Source of the DNA: Streptomyces sp. TLI_105
GTDB taxonomy: Bacteria; Actinomycetota; Actinomycetes; Streptomycetales; Streptomycetaceae
Reading direction: 5' to 3'
DNA length: 64,000 bases
NCBI RefSeq assembly: GCF_900105415.1
Contig: NZ_FNSM01000001.1
Coordinates: 992,001-1,056,000, forward strand
The translations under genes and the position numbers were made by a program. Shown here one piece after another: positions 34,514 through 43,720 of the stretch; position 1 is the stretch's first letter, and every line of letters begins with the position of its first letter. The notes under the pieces were generated by a model. It did no database searches. It saw only the letters and a program-made list of their open reading frames with translations, and had not been told where the DNA came from.

Positions 34514-35356
34514 ATGTTCCGCAGACGGCCGGCCGACAGCAGCGAGGACCTTCTGGTCCGGCTCGGGTCGCTGACCGCCAAGGCGCGGGAGTTGGCCGAG
34601 ACGCAGCGTTCCCGTGTCGAGCTCGCCGTGGCCCTGCAGCGCGGCATGCTGCCCTCGGAGCTGCCCAGTTTTCCGGGCGCCCGGCTGGCCGTCCGCTATG
34701 AGCCCGCCAACCACGGGCTCAACGTCGGCGGTGACTGGTACGACGCCTTCCCCCTGCCCGGCGGCCAGATCGGCATGTCCATCGGTGACGTGCAGGGGCA
34801 CAACATCGAGGCCGCCGCCTTCATGGGACAGGTCCGCGTGGCACTGCGCGCGCTGGCCTCCGTCACCGGAGACCCGGGAGAGCTGCTCGGTCGAACCAAC
34901 GACCTGCTGATCTCTCTGGGCGCCGACCTCTTCGCCACCTGCACCTTCCTGCGGCTCGACCCCGCTGCCGGCACCCTGGAGTGCGCCCGGGCCGGTCACA
35001 TCCCCTACATCTGGGCCACCACTGACGGCCGCTCCGGCATCGACGACAGCGAGGGCGGGCCTCCGCTCGGTGTGCTCCCCGGCGTCGACTACCCGGCCAC
35101 GCGCCACCGGCTCACCGCCGACGGTGTCTTCGTCCTCCTGACCGACGGGGTGGTGGAGGGGCCCTCGCTCCACGTCGACGAGGGTCTGGACCGGGTGACG
35201 CGGCTCGCCGGGATCACCGCCGTCGCCGGGCTGGACGTCGACGCGCTCGCCACCGCCGTCATGAAGCTGGCGGCCACGGTGGGGCACGAGGACGACGCGG
35301 CCGTCCTGGTCGTCGGCCATGACGGCGGTCCGGCCCGGTCGGCGGCCGAGGAGTGA
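34514..35356 (+). CDS. SpoIIE-type PP2C phosphatase (stand-alone)
   Basis: 280-aa cytoplasmic phosphatase starting MFRRRPADSSEDLLVRLGSL. A short coiled-coil leader (LTAKARELAETQRSRVELAV) joins ALQRGMLPSELPSFPGARLA, the typical linker into SpoIIE domains, then LNVGGDWYDAFPLPGGQIGM, GDVQGHNIEAAAFMGQVR and FVLLTDGVVEG, giving the Asp/Gly metal-binding motifs. GHEDDAAVLVV ends the domain. No sensor domain is fused; the MASE1 gene 135 bp downstream could be the sensory partner (inference). It is the third SpoIIE phosphatase in 10 kb. Confidence 0.9.
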   Translation: MFRRRPADSSEDLLVRLGSLTAKARELAETQRSRVELAVALQRGMLPSELPSFPGARLAVRYEPANHGLNVGGDWYDAFPLPGGQIGMSIGDVQGHNIEAAAFMGQVRVALRALASVTGDPGELLGRTNDLLISLGADLFATCTFLRLDPAAGTLECARAGHIPYIWATTDGRSGIDDSEGGPPLGVLPGVDYPATRHRLTADGVFVLLTDGVVEGPSLHVDEGLDRVTRLAGITAVAGLDVDALATAVMKLAATVGHEDDAAVLVVGHDGGPARSAAEE

Positions 35357-35490
35357 GGGGAGGGGGCTCGCCTCGGGACGGTTCGGTCCTCGGGGCGGTT
35401 CGGTCCTCGGACCGGCCCGGGCCCGTGCCGTACGGCGGCGCCCGACACGCAGGGGTCCTTGCCCGGTCGTGGCGGCCCGGCCGGTGTCTG

Positions 35491-36510
35491 ATGGCTGACG
35501 TGTTGGATATTCGGCAGTTCCGGCCCTCTACGGAGGCGGCTCTGATGTCGCTGGCCGTGACGGTTTGCTACTACGCGGCCGGACGACTCGGCCTGATGGG
35601 CCGCCTCGTCGTCGAAGGCGTGGTGGTCACCCCCATCTGGCCGCCCACCGGCGTCGCCGTCGCCGCCCTGCTGCTGCTCGGCGCGCGGGTCTGGCCTGGG
35701 ATCGCCCTCGGCTCCTTCCTCGTCATCGCCTCCCTCACCACTCCGGGGCCCACCACAGTGGTCACCGTGGTGAGCAACACCGTCGCGCCGCTCTGCGCCT
35801 TCCTGCTGTTGAGACGGGCCGGCTTCCGGCGCGACATGGCGCGGCTGCGGGACGGACTCTCCCTGGTCTTCCTCGGCGGGTTCGGCGCCATGCTGATCAG
35901 CGCGACCGCGGGGGTCGGACTGCAGGTGGCGAAGGGCTCCCTGGACAAGAGCGAGTTCTGGCCCGCCTGGCTGGCCTGGTGGGTGGGCGACACGATGGGG
36001 GTGCTGCTCGTCGCCCCCCTCCTGCTCGTCCTCGCGGGGCCGGCCGGACGGTTCCGGGTACGGCGCTGGAAGGAGGCGGCCTTTCTGGGGCTGACGACCC
36101 TGGTCCTCATGCCCATGGCCGTGCTCAGCCCGATGAGCATGCTCTTCCTCGTCTTCCCCCTGCTGATCTGGGCAGCGCTCCGCTTCCAGCTCGCCGGAAG
36201 CATGCTGTGCGCCCTCTTCGCCTCCGTGCTCACCACCTTCGAGGCGACCTCCGGGCGGGGCGCGTTCCTCCACCTGACGGACGTCGAGATCATGGTCAAG
36301 CTCCAGGCGTTCAACGGTTCCGCCGCCCTGACCGCCCTGCTTCTCGCCTCCGTCATCACCGAGCAGCGTGCGACCCGCCGGTCGGTGCGCCGCGCCTGCC
36401 AGGAACTGGCGGAGGTCCTGGAGCACCTCGCGGCGGGCGAGCCCTCGCCGGGTCCACCCGGCACCGCCGAGAACCGGGCAGCCCCACCCGGCGGGCACCG
36501 GGATCCGTGA
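35491..36510 (+). CDS. MASE1-domain integral membrane sensor
   Basis: 339-aa membrane protein. I chose the ATG at 35491 (MADVLDIRQFRPSTEAALMS); a longer frame opens at 35353 but that part is low-complexity. About eight TM segments form a MASE1 domain: GLMGRLVVEGVVVTPIWPPT, GVAVAALLLLGARVWPGIAL, FWPAWLAWWVGDTMGVLLVA and LIWAALRFQLAGSMLCALFA. MASE1 normally sits in front of a histidine kinase, GGDEF or phosphatase output domain. Here the protein ends after a short basic tail, so it would need a separate output protein, plausibly the phosphatase just upstream. Confidence 0.88.
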   Translation: MADVLDIRQFRPSTEAALMSLAVTVCYYAAGRLGLMGRLVVEGVVVTPIWPPTGVAVAALLLLGARVWPGIALGSFLVIASLTTPGPTTVVTVVSNTVAPLCAFLLLRRAGFRRDMARLRDGLSLVFLGGFGAMLISATAGVGLQVAKGSLDKSEFWPAWLAWWVGDTMGVLLVAPLLLVLAGPAGRFRVRRWKEAAFLGLTTLVLMPMAVLSPMSMLFLVFPLLIWAALRFQLAGSMLCALFASVLTTFEATSGRGAFLHLTDVEIMVKLQAFNGSAALTALLLASVITEQRATRRSVRRACQELAEVLEHLAAGEPSPGPPGTAENRAAPPGGHRDP

Positions 36511-37036
36511 CCCCCGCGCCGGAGCCGGAGCCGGCGCAGGGATCAGGAGCCGTACAACGACTGCAAGGCATGGGAACTGTCCGGCGCCAAGGGTTCGCAG
36601 AAGAACAACACGTGGACGAGCAACGTGCCGACCCGGTGTGCCAAGGACCAGAACCTACAGGTTGATTCTCTGCGAGCCCCAAGCCGTTCTCCGTCGAGTC
36701 CTCGCAACGCCTTGGCCGCCACCGCCGGGTCGTGGAGAGGACCGTGTCCTGGTTCGCCGGCTCCCCGGTTCGGCCCGGTGCAGCAGGTGCTCGCCGCGCC
36801 GACTACGCCTCACGGCGTTCGACTGGTGGGCGGGCATGCCGGGGCCGGCTCCAGACACACCCGGACCCTGGCAGCGCGTCCTCGCCTCTGGCACGGGCCA
36901 AGACGTCCGCCGGCCAGGGCACAGGCCTTGATCCCGTGCCCGTTCTCGGGACACTCTTCGTGCCGACCGTCTCCATGGCCGCGGGCGATGTCGCCGCGCC
37001 GGGCAGCAGGAGACCGATCAGATGGGAGAGGTCCGC
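36511..37036. other. Gap with a small secreted-protein-like remnant
   Basis: At about 36550-36660 the plus strand reads YNDCKAWELSGAKGSQKNNT then WTSNVPTRCAKDQN, a Cys-containing, Asn/Trp-rich stretch unlike shadow frames. No start, signal peptide or full domain is present, so I treat it as a fragment. The rest of the 526 bp shows no gene. Confidence 0.35.
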
Positions 37037-37921
37037 ATGACCACGCGTACTCCGCAGGAACTCGCCGTCCCCGTACGAGGAGGCGACCTCGCCGTGACCC
37101 GCTGGCCCGGCGAAGGGCCCGTGGTCATCGCCCTGCACGGCATCACGGGCAACAGCCTGTCCTTCGGCGCCGTCGCCGAGCAGCTCGGCGACATCGATCT
37201 GTACGCCCCGGACCTGCGCGGCCGGGCCCGCAGCGCCGGTCTGCCGGCTCCCTACGGCATCCCCGCCCACGTCGAGGACGTCCTCGCCGTCCTCGATCAC
37301 CTGGGCCTGCGTCAGGCGCTGCTCGTCGGCCACTCCTTGGGGGCCTTCACCACCGCGGTGGCCGCCGCGCGGCATCCGGACCGCTTCCCGCGCGTGGTCC
37401 TCGTCGACGGGGGCCTCGGATTCCCGATTCCGGGCGGCGCGGACATCGACGAGGTGATCGAGTCGGTCATCGGCCCGGCGATGCGCCGGCTCAGGACGAC
37501 CTTCCCGGACGGCGACGCGTACCGCGCGCTCTTCCGTGAGCACCCGGCCTTCACGGCCCACTGGGGCCCGCACGTCCAGGCGTACGTGGACCGCGACATG
37601 ACCGGCGAGCCTCCCGAGATACGCAGCAGCTGCGTCCTGGAGGCGGTCCGCGCCGACGGCGCGGGCCCCATCGGCGACCCCGAGACGCTGGCCGCCATCC
37701 GCCGGCCGGAGGTGCGCGGCACCATGCTGTGGGCGGAGCGAGGAGTGCTGAACGAGCCTCAGGGACTCTACGACGAGGGGCGTCTGGCCGCGGGCGGCCT
37801 CTCCCCGGACCGGATCACCACCCGCCGGGTCGACGACACCAACCACTACACGATCCTGTTCGCGGAGAACGCGACGGCGGCCATCGCGGAGGCCGTACGC
37901 GGGGAGCTGAAGCAGATGTAG
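37037..37921 (+). CDS. Alpha/beta hydrolase
   Basis: 294-aa soluble hydrolase starting MTTRTPQELAVPVRGGDLAV, with GGGAGAGG just before the ATG at 37037. The fold is clear: VVIALHGITGNSLSFGAVAE (oxyanion strand HG), LYAPDLRGRARSAG, LLVGHSLGAFTTAVAAARHP with the nucleophile Ser in GHSLG, a cap region at ~150-210, MLWAERGVLNEP (acid region) and DTNHYTILFAENA with the catalytic His. The substrate is unknown; the family includes esterases, haloperoxidase-like and lactone hydrolases. It stands alone. Confidence 0.88.
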   Translation: MTTRTPQELAVPVRGGDLAVTRWPGEGPVVIALHGITGNSLSFGAVAEQLGDIDLYAPDLRGRARSAGLPAPYGIPAHVEDVLAVLDHLGLRQALLVGHSLGAFTTAVAAARHPDRFPRVVLVDGGLGFPIPGGADIDEVIESVIGPAMRRLRTTFPDGDAYRALFREHPAFTAHWGPHVQAYVDRDMTGEPPEIRSSCVLEAVRADGAGPIGDPETLAAIRRPEVRGTMLWAERGVLNEPQGLYDEGRLAAGGLSPDRITTRRVDDTNHYTILFAENATAAIAEAVRGELKQM

Positions 37922-38149
37922 TACCTGTCCTGGCGCGACACACCGGGCCGAGCGTGCGTCTGTTTCTGCGGAACGGCGCACATCCGGCCCGGTGCGCGAC
38001 CGGCGTCGCCACGACCGTCGACCGGCAGACGGGTTGTTCCGAAGGTCTAATCCTGTGGCAGACGGTGATGTTGTGGACACGCACCGCTTACAGACCTCAC
38101 ACTCGCCTCAGCCCCTCGACGGGGAACCGGAACTCAGGACGGAGACGCG

Positions 38150-38884
38150 ATGCTTCGGCGCACGATCCAACTCGCCCTCTCGATTGTCATGGTCATGATG
38201 GCGGCGCTGGGTGGGATGCTGTCCACGGCCGGATCCGCCCAGGCCGACGAGTGCTACACCTGGGGCCGCACCCTGTCCGAGGGCATGTCGGGCTCCGACG
38301 TGACGCAGCTTCAGATCCGCGTGGCCGGACATGCGGCGTACGGCGAGGTCATCGCCGTCGACGGCGCCTTCGGCCCGGCCACGAAGGCCGCGGTGACCCG
38401 ATTCCAGCAGGCGTACGGGCTGCCCTCGGACGGCATCGCGGGTTCCCAGACGTTCAGCAAGATCTACGCCCTGCAGGACCCGGACTGCACCCCCGTCCAC
38501 TTCACCTACGCCGAACTGAACAAGTGCAACTCCGACTGGTCCGGTGGCGCGGTCAGCGCCACGACGGCCAAGGCCAACGGCCTGCGGACGATGTGGAAGC
38601 TGGAGGCCATGCGACACGCCCTGGGCGACGTGCCGCTGACCGTGACCAGCGGATTCCGCTCGTACGCCTGCAACAGCGCGGTGGGCGGCGCCTCGAACAG
38701 CCGGCACCTGTACGGTGACGCCGCCGACCTGACCGGCAGCCCGTCGCTGTGCACGCTGGCACAGCGGGCCCGCTACCACGGCTTCGGCGGAATCTTCGGC
38801 CCCGGCTACCCCGACCACGACGACCACACCCACGTGGACGGACGCACCAGCCGATCCTGGTCCGCGCCCAACTGCGGCGTCTGA
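38150..38884 (+). CDS. Secreted D-Ala-D-Ala carboxypeptidase (M15) with peptidoglycan-binding domain
   Basis: 244-aa exported cell-wall enzyme. A signal peptide (MLRRTIQLALSIVMVMMAAL to ...GSAQA) leads into a PG_binding_1 domain (~45-110; EGMSGSDVTQLQIRVAGHAA, VDGAFGPATKAAVTRFQQAY). The M15 zinc peptidase domain (~120-244) has SRHLYGDAADL, which carries the first zinc His and Asp, and DDHTHVDGR, the last zinc His. This layout matches the Streptomyces zinc DD-carboxypeptidase that trims peptide cross-link precursors. A hairpin terminator follows. Confidence 0.92.
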   Translation: MLRRTIQLALSIVMVMMAALGGMLSTAGSAQADECYTWGRTLSEGMSGSDVTQLQIRVAGHAAYGEVIAVDGAFGPATKAAVTRFQQAYGLPSDGIAGSQTFSKIYALQDPDCTPVHFTYAELNKCNSDWSGGAVSATTAKANGLRTMWKLEAMRHALGDVPLTVTSGFRSYACNSAVGGASNSRHLYGDAADLTGSPSLCTLAQRARYHGFGGIFGPGYPDHDDHTHVDGRTSRSWSAPNCGV

Positions 38885-38899
38885 CCCGTACGTACGACA

Positions 38900-38960
38900 C
38901 GGGCGATGCGGGCTCTCCCCCGGACCGGCTCCAGCTCTTGGGGGAGCCCGCATCGCCCGA
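38900..38960. terminator. Long hairpin terminator after the M15 gene
   Basis: CGGGCGATGCGGGCT (from 38900) pairs with AGCCCGCATCGCCCG (ending 38959), extended by a C-run/G-run with a small bulge. It separates the M15 gene from the DUF1906 gene. Confidence 0.8.
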
Positions 38961-39068
38961 GAGACGCGCGGCCGACAAGACTCCGGCCCTCGGGACGGAC
39001 ACCGCTCGTCCCTGCCCCGAGCAGACCTTCCCCCTCTCCCCCTCCCCACATCGAGTAGGAGTGCCCTG

Positions 39069-40820
39069 ATGTCCTCCCGCATCCCCTGGCGCGTCCGTGC
39101 CGGAACGGCCACGCTGGCGGTGCTCGCCGGTATCGGGGCGTTCGCCGCGCCCGGATCCGCCTCGGCCGCCTCCCCGCCCGGGGCCGGCCGACAGGCCGTC
39201 AGCTACCACGGCTACCGCATCGAGGTCCCCGCCGACTGGCAGGTCGTCGATCTGGCCGAGAGCCCGCAGGCCTGTATCCGATTCGACCGACCCGCCGTCT
39301 ACCTCGGCGAGCCCGCCGAGCAGAGCGATTGCCCCGCACACCTCGTGGGCCGTACGGCAGGCATTGTCGTGGAGCCCCTCACCGCCCGCTCCGCCGGACA
39401 GGTGACGGCGGCGACCTCAAGGACCCCACGCGGCAGGGCCACCGCCCCGACCGCCGTGTCCAGCAACGACACCATCCAGATCGCGGTCGAGGACGCCGGT
39501 GTGCTCGTCACCGCCGCCCACACCCCGGCGACCGAGCAGCTGGTGCGCGGTGTTCTGGCCTCGGCCGAGCTCACCCCGGGTGCCAGGCGCACCGAGCTGC
39601 CCCGCACCTCCCAGCGGCCTGACGCCACCCCCCTGACCGCGGCCGGACCGCAACCCGGAAGCTACCTGGGCAAGGGCTTCGACACCTGCGCCGCGCCCTC
39701 CCAGGCCGCCATGAACGCCTGGCGGGCCGGCTCACCGTACAGTGCGGTCGGCGTCTACATCAGCGGCTCCTTCCGCGGCTGTGCGCAGCCGAATCTGACC
39801 GCGAGCTGGGTGACCGGTCAGACCGGCAACGGCTGGCGGCTGATCCCCATCGACGTCGGCCGCCAGGCCCCGTGCACGGGCTTCTCCCTGAAGATGTCCA
39901 CCGACCCCGCCACCGCCAAGTCCCAGGGCGTCGCAGCGGCGGCCGCCGCCCTCACCGCCGCGGCGAACCTCGGCATCCCCGCGGGCAGCGCCGTCTACAG
40001 CGACATCGAGGGATACGCCTCCACGGCCTCCTGCAAGGCGGCCGTGCTGTCGTACCTGTCCGGCTGGACCGAGCGGCTGCACAGCGGCGGCTATCTGGCG
40101 GGCTTCTACTCCAGCGCGTCCTCCGGCATCAAGGACGCCGCGAGCGAGTACGGCAACAGCGCCTACACGCGGGTCGACCACATCTTCTACGCCTGGTGGA
40201 ACGGCGCCGCCGACACCAACACCGGTTCCTACGTTCCGTCCACCTCCTGGGCCGGTCACCAGCGCATCCACCAGTACGCAGGCGAGGTCACCGAGTCCTA
40301 CGGCGGCTACTCGATCAACATCGACCGCGACTACCTGGACGTGGGCGCCGGCACACCGCCCGCGCCCACCTGCACGGGGACGAACCTCGACTTCACCGCG
40401 TACCCCGCTGTCGGGAGCGGCTCGACCGGAGAGCAGGTCAAGGCGGCCCAGTGCCTGCTCAAAGCCGCCGGATACGACCCGGGCGCCCCGGACGGGACGT
40501 TCGGCGCCGCCACGACCACCGCCACCCAGAACTTCCAGAGCGGCACGGGGCTCACCGCGGACGGAGTGATCGGGCCGAAGACCTGGACCGCCCTGCTGTC
40601 CCGCGGAGCCACCCCCACGGTCCAGAGCGGCTCGACGGGAGAAGCCGTCACCCGACTCCAGCGTGCCCTGACCGCCGCGCTCGGCCGGACGGTGGCCGTC
40701 GACGGCGCCTTCGGCCCGGACACCGACCAGGCCGTGCGCGACTACCAGTCCTCACGCGCTCTGACGGTCGACGGCATCGTCGGCTCCGGCACCTGGGGCG
40801 CCCTCCAGTCGGGAAGGTGA
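39069..40820 (+). CDS. Secreted DUF1906 glycoside-hydrolase-like protein with two peptidoglycan-binding domains
   Basis: 583-aa exported protein. A signal peptide ends near GSASAAS. Residues ~40-190 form an N-terminal region of unknown fold. DUF1906 (~205-430; GKGFDTCAAPSQAAMNAW, GVYISGSFRGCAQPNLTASW, IPAGSAVYSDIEGYASTASC, INIDRDYLDV) is a TIM-barrel related to Rv2525c. Two PG_binding_1 repeats follow (~445-510 and ~520-580; PDGTFGAATTTATQNFQ and VDGAFGPDTDQAVRDYQS). It probably acts on or anchors to the cell wall. It follows the M15 gene, another wall enzyme, but the terminator between them argues for separate transcripts. Confidence 0.9.
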   Translation: MSSRIPWRVRAGTATLAVLAGIGAFAAPGSASAASPPGAGRQAVSYHGYRIEVPADWQVVDLAESPQACIRFDRPAVYLGEPAEQSDCPAHLVGRTAGIVVEPLTARSAGQVTAATSRTPRGRATAPTAVSSNDTIQIAVEDAGVLVTAAHTPATEQLVRGVLASAELTPGARRTELPRTSQRPDATPLTAAGPQPGSYLGKGFDTCAAPSQAAMNAWRAGSPYSAVGVYISGSFRGCAQPNLTASWVTGQTGNGWRLIPIDVGRQAPCTGFSLKMSTDPATAKSQGVAAAAAALTAAANLGIPAGSAVYSDIEGYASTASCKAAVLSYLSGWTERLHSGGYLAGFYSSASSGIKDAASEYGNSAYTRVDHIFYAWWNGAADTNTGSYVPSTSWAGHQRIHQYAGEVTESYGGYSINIDRDYLDVGAGTPPAPTCTGTNLDFTAYPAVGSGSTGEQVKAAQCLLKAAGYDPGAPDGTFGAATTTATQNFQSGTGLTADGVIGPKTWTALLSRGATPTVQSGSTGEAVTRLQRALTAALGRTVAVDGAFGPDTDQAVRDYQSSRALTVDGIVGSGTWGALQSGR

Positions 40821-41073
40821 CGTGTCTGCGCAGCGCTGTCGTGTCGGCCTCCGGTTCCGCATGGGCAAGGCGGCGGGTGCCGCCGGAACCGCGACGACGG
40901 CCTCCGGTCGGCCGAAGGGCCTGTTGACCGCACAAGGCCGGCACCAGCGTGAGCGGCGTAACGGACAACACCTCAGCGAGCGGGGTGTTCAGGGTCGGTC
41001 TCTCCCGTGCTCCGCTGCGGGCCCCCGTCGTCGAGCCGTCACCGACGGGGTGGTCACCGAGGCGGATCGGTGA
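40821..41073. other. Convergent intergenic region
   Basis: 253 bp between the DUF1906 gene and the oppositely oriented prenyl synthase. No gene seen. Confidence 0.4.
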
Positions 41074-42225
41074 TCACCTGGTCCGGTCGAGCACGTACGT
41101 GAACAGCCTGTCCAATTGCTGTGCGGCCGTGTGCGTGAGGGACGCGTCGCGCAGCGCGCGGCGGGCGGTGTCCAGGTGCCGGCGCGCTTCGTCGCGGGTC
41201 GCGGTCCGCCCGCCCAGCTCCTCCACGAGTGCCGCGACGTGTGCGGCGGCCTCGTGGTCGAGCGGCTGGGGAGGGTCGAGCAGCGCCGCCAGTTCGCGCG
41301 CGGCCCTGCCCCCGCCTGCCAGTGCCGCGAGCATCGGGTAGGTCTTCTTGCCCCTGCGCAGGTCGGCGTGAACGGGTTTGCCGGTCACGGCGGGGTCGCC
41401 CCAGATGCCGAGGATGTCGTCCACCGCCTGGAAGGCGAGGCCGAGATGGCGGCCTGCCCGTTCGAGCGTGGTCACGGTCCGGTCGGGGGCGCCGCCGAGG
41501 ACCGCGCCGAGCGCGACGGCGCACCCCAGCAGGGCGCCCGTCTTGTGTTCGGCCATCGACCGGTACTGCTCCGGTCCGACTGCGCCGGGGCCGTACCACG
41601 GACGGTGTTCGAAGCGCAGGTCCTGTGCCTGGCCGGACACCAGCGCGTTCAGGGTCCGGCAGAGGCAGCGGACCGCGGCCGCCGCGTGCCGGCCCGGGGT
41701 CTCGGCCAGGGTGGCCACGGCCTGGGCGAGAAGCGCGTCGCCGGCGAGAACGGCCGGGCCGGTCCCGTACGCCTTCCACACCGCAGGCCGCTGCCGGCGC
41801 AGGGCGTCGCCGTCCATGATGTCGTCGTGGAGGAGCGAGAAGGTGTGCACGAGTTCGACGGCCACGGCGCCGGGAACGGCCTCCGCGCCATCCGCCCCGA
41901 CCGCCTCCGCCCCGAGCACGGCGAGCGCCTGGCGCACTCCCTTGCCCTCGGACCCGCCGGAATCCGGAGTACCGGCCAGGTCTGACCAGCCCAGCGCGTA
42001 CGCCGCCATCTCACCGGTCCACGGATGGAGGCTGCCCACCGCCTCCACCAGTGCAGGCCGGACGAGTTCACGACAACGCTCCAGGACACGGGCCGGCGCT
42101 GCGTCGTGACCGATCTCGCGATCAATGTCGCGATCAATGTCGTGATCACGAGAGGCACGCACCGTGGCCACGACTGCGGCGCCCGGCAAGCACACCGGCG
42201 AGAACGGTGTCGGGACGGCGCTCAC
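41074..42225 (-). CDS. Polyprenyl (GGPP-type) diphosphate synthase
   Basis: 383-aa head-to-tail prenyltransferase joining isopentenyl diphosphate to an allylic primer. The first Asp-rich motif is LLHDDIMDGDALRRQRPAVW (DDxxxxD, with the following Arg pair). The second is FQAVDDILGIWGDP, and KPVHADLRRGKKTYPMLAAL holds the product-side Lys. GQAQDLRFE is the usual middle motif. The GTG at 42225 overlaps the stop of the TPR gene (GTGA), so the two are translationally coupled. The N-terminus contains a short in-frame tandem (DIDRDIDREI) coded by a ~12-bp repeat near 42115-42145. No terpene cyclase or carotenoid gene is nearby, so product length and use are open. Confidence 0.88.
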   Translation of the reverse strand: MSAVPTPFSPVCLPGAAVVATVRASRDHDIDRDIDREIGHDAAPARVLERCRELVRPALVEAVGSLHPWTGEMAAYALGWSDLAGTPDSGGSEGKGVRQALAVLGAEAVGADGAEAVPGAVAVELVHTFSLLHDDIMDGDALRRQRPAVWKAYGTGPAVLAGDALLAQAVATLAETPGRHAAAAVRCLCRTLNALVSGQAQDLRFEHRPWYGPGAVGPEQYRSMAEHKTGALLGCAVALGAVLGGAPDRTVTTLERAGRHLGLAFQAVDDILGIWGDPAVTGKPVHADLRRGKKTYPMLAALAGGGRAARELAALLDPPQPLDHEAAAHVAALVEELGGRTATRDEARRHLDTARRALRDASLTHTAAQQLDRLFTYVLDRTR

Positions 42226-43373
42226 CGCAGGCCCTCCGCACCGGCGGCCTGAAGCGCCTCGGCCCCGACCGCCGGCAGCACGGGCCTCGCGGCGCCCTGC
42301 TCTTGGCCGTCGTGGTCCGGCAGCGGCCCGACCCCCAGTTCGGCCGCTGCCTTGTCCACCATGTCCCGGGCATGCCGCAGCCCGATACGGTCCAGCGTGG
42401 AGCGCAGTTCGGCCAGGTCCGCGGCAGTGTGCGCGGCGTCGCGGCCCAGGTGGGCGGAGGCCTTGACCAGCCCCAGTCGCGACAGCGCCGTCCCGCGCGG
42501 CTCGTCCATCTCGTGGAACTCCTCAAGGGCCAGCGCGTACATCTCACGGGCCTGCTCGTAGCGGCCCGCCCGGTACAGGACGTTGCCGCGCATCTTGTGG
42601 TTGTAGGCGAGCGCACTGGACAGCCGCATCTCCCGGCAGGCCTCCTCCGCCTGGGACAGCAGCGACAGGGCGCGCTCCACGTCGGCGTCGCGCACGGACA
42701 CCACGTCCGCGATGCCGCGCAGCGCCCATGCCCACCCGCGCCGGTCCTCGGCTCGGGACGCCGTCTCGGCCGCCTCCTCGAACAGGGCCAGGGCCTCGTC
42801 GTATTCGCCGGTGTTGCGGTGCATCTGCGCGATGCCCTCCAGCGCCCACACCGTGTGCCGGGCCTCGCCTCGGCGGCGGGCCTCGGCAAGCAGCTGCTCG
42901 TGCAGTCTCCTCACCGCCGCGTAATCGCCCTGGATGCGCCCGGTCTCGGCGAGCCCCGCCAGCGAGTAGCCGCGCACGACGACGTCACCGCCCCGCTCGC
43001 CCGTCTCGGCGGCCAGCCTCAGCAGCCGGTACGCCAGCCTGAACGCACCGCGCTGTCGGGCCAGCGTGCCGCCGCTCCACAGAGCCCACGCCATGGCCCC
43101 CTCGTGACCGGCCGAACGAGCCGCCCGGTAGCTCGCCTTCCACGCCCGGTCGGCCTCCTCGACGCGCCCGAGCCTGCGGTAGGCCTCTGCCACGGCCAGC
43201 CCGCAGCGCGCCTCCTCCCGCCGGTCCCCGGCCCGTTCCGCCGACCGCAGCTCCTCCATGCCCCGCGCCAGCACCTCGGGCAGTGAGGCGTTCACCGACA
43301 ACGATTCGAGAGCACCCTGGTACTCCGGCGCCGATGCCTTCGCCCGCCTCGTCCCACGCACCTGACCTGCCAT
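42222..43373 (-). CDS. Tetratricopeptide-repeat protein
   Basis: 383-aa all-helical protein starting at the ATG at 43373; the SD GAGGAGGGG lies 5-13 bases upstream, so I prefer this to the overlapping GTG at 43376. From ~residue 40 to 330 it consists of TPR-like pairs (GLAVAEAYRRLGRVEEADRA, ALEGIAQMHRNTGEYDEALA, MRGNVLYRAGRYEQAREMYA). No catalytic domain is present. It probably serves as a scaffold. It is first in an operon with the prenyl synthase, a pairing I do not recognise. A perfect palindrome overlaps its SD. Confidence 0.8.
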   Translation of the reverse strand: MAGQVRGTRRAKASAPEYQGALESLSVNASLPEVLARGMEELRSAERAGDRREEARCGLAVAEAYRRLGRVEEADRAWKASYRAARSAGHEGAMAWALWSGGTLARQRGAFRLAYRLLRLAAETGERGGDVVVRGYSLAGLAETGRIQGDYAAVRRLHEQLLAEARRRGEARHTVWALEGIAQMHRNTGEYDEALALFEEAAETASRAEDRRGWAWALRGIADVVSVRDADVERALSLLSQAEEACREMRLSSALAYNHKMRGNVLYRAGRYEQAREMYALALEEFHEMDEPRGTALSRLGLVKASAHLGRDAAHTAADLAELRSTLDRIGLRHARDMVDKAAAELGVGPLPDHDGQEQGAARPVLPAVGAEALQAAGAEGLR

Positions 43374-43382
43374 CACACCCCT

Positions 43383-43417
43383 CCTCGTGTCGACTCGACG
43401 ATCAAGTCGACACGAGG
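43383..43417. promoter_or_regulatory. 13-bp perfect inverted repeat at the TPR-prenyl synthase leader
   Basis: CCTCGTGTCGACT (43383-43395) and its exact reverse complement AGTCGACACGAGG (43405-43417) surround 9 nt. The left arm overlaps the SD of the TPR gene. It could be a repressor operator or an mRNA hairpin hiding the SD. Confidence 0.65.
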
Positions 43418-43562
43418 ACCAAGACGGCGACCGCGGGCCGGGGTTCCCTCTCGGTCGAGAAGTCCGCCTCCATACGGACGCGGCGTCGTCCTCAAGTGCT
43501 ACGCGGCTGTCGACGACTCCTCAGCGAGATGTACGCCGGGGTCCCCGGGCCGACAGGTCCGA

Positions 43563-43720
43563 TCAGCGCGGGGTGAGGTTCGATCGGCGGACGACCGGTT
43601 CCGGCCGGAACACCACCTGGTCGTGGCGGTGGTCGTCCGCCTGGTCGCCGGTCTCCTTCAGGAGCAGCTCGGCCGCTCGCGTGCCCCGGGTGACGGCCGG
43701 CCGCGACCGGCAGATCGCGG
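43563..43720 (-). pseudogene. C-terminal fragment of a LacI-family regulator
   Basis: Reads TRGTRAAELLLKETGDQADD then QVVFRPEPVVRRSNLTPR and a stop. The AAELLL helix followed by a V-x-RPELVVR-type strand is the standard end of LacI effector domains. About 45 codons survive. Confidence 0.6.
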
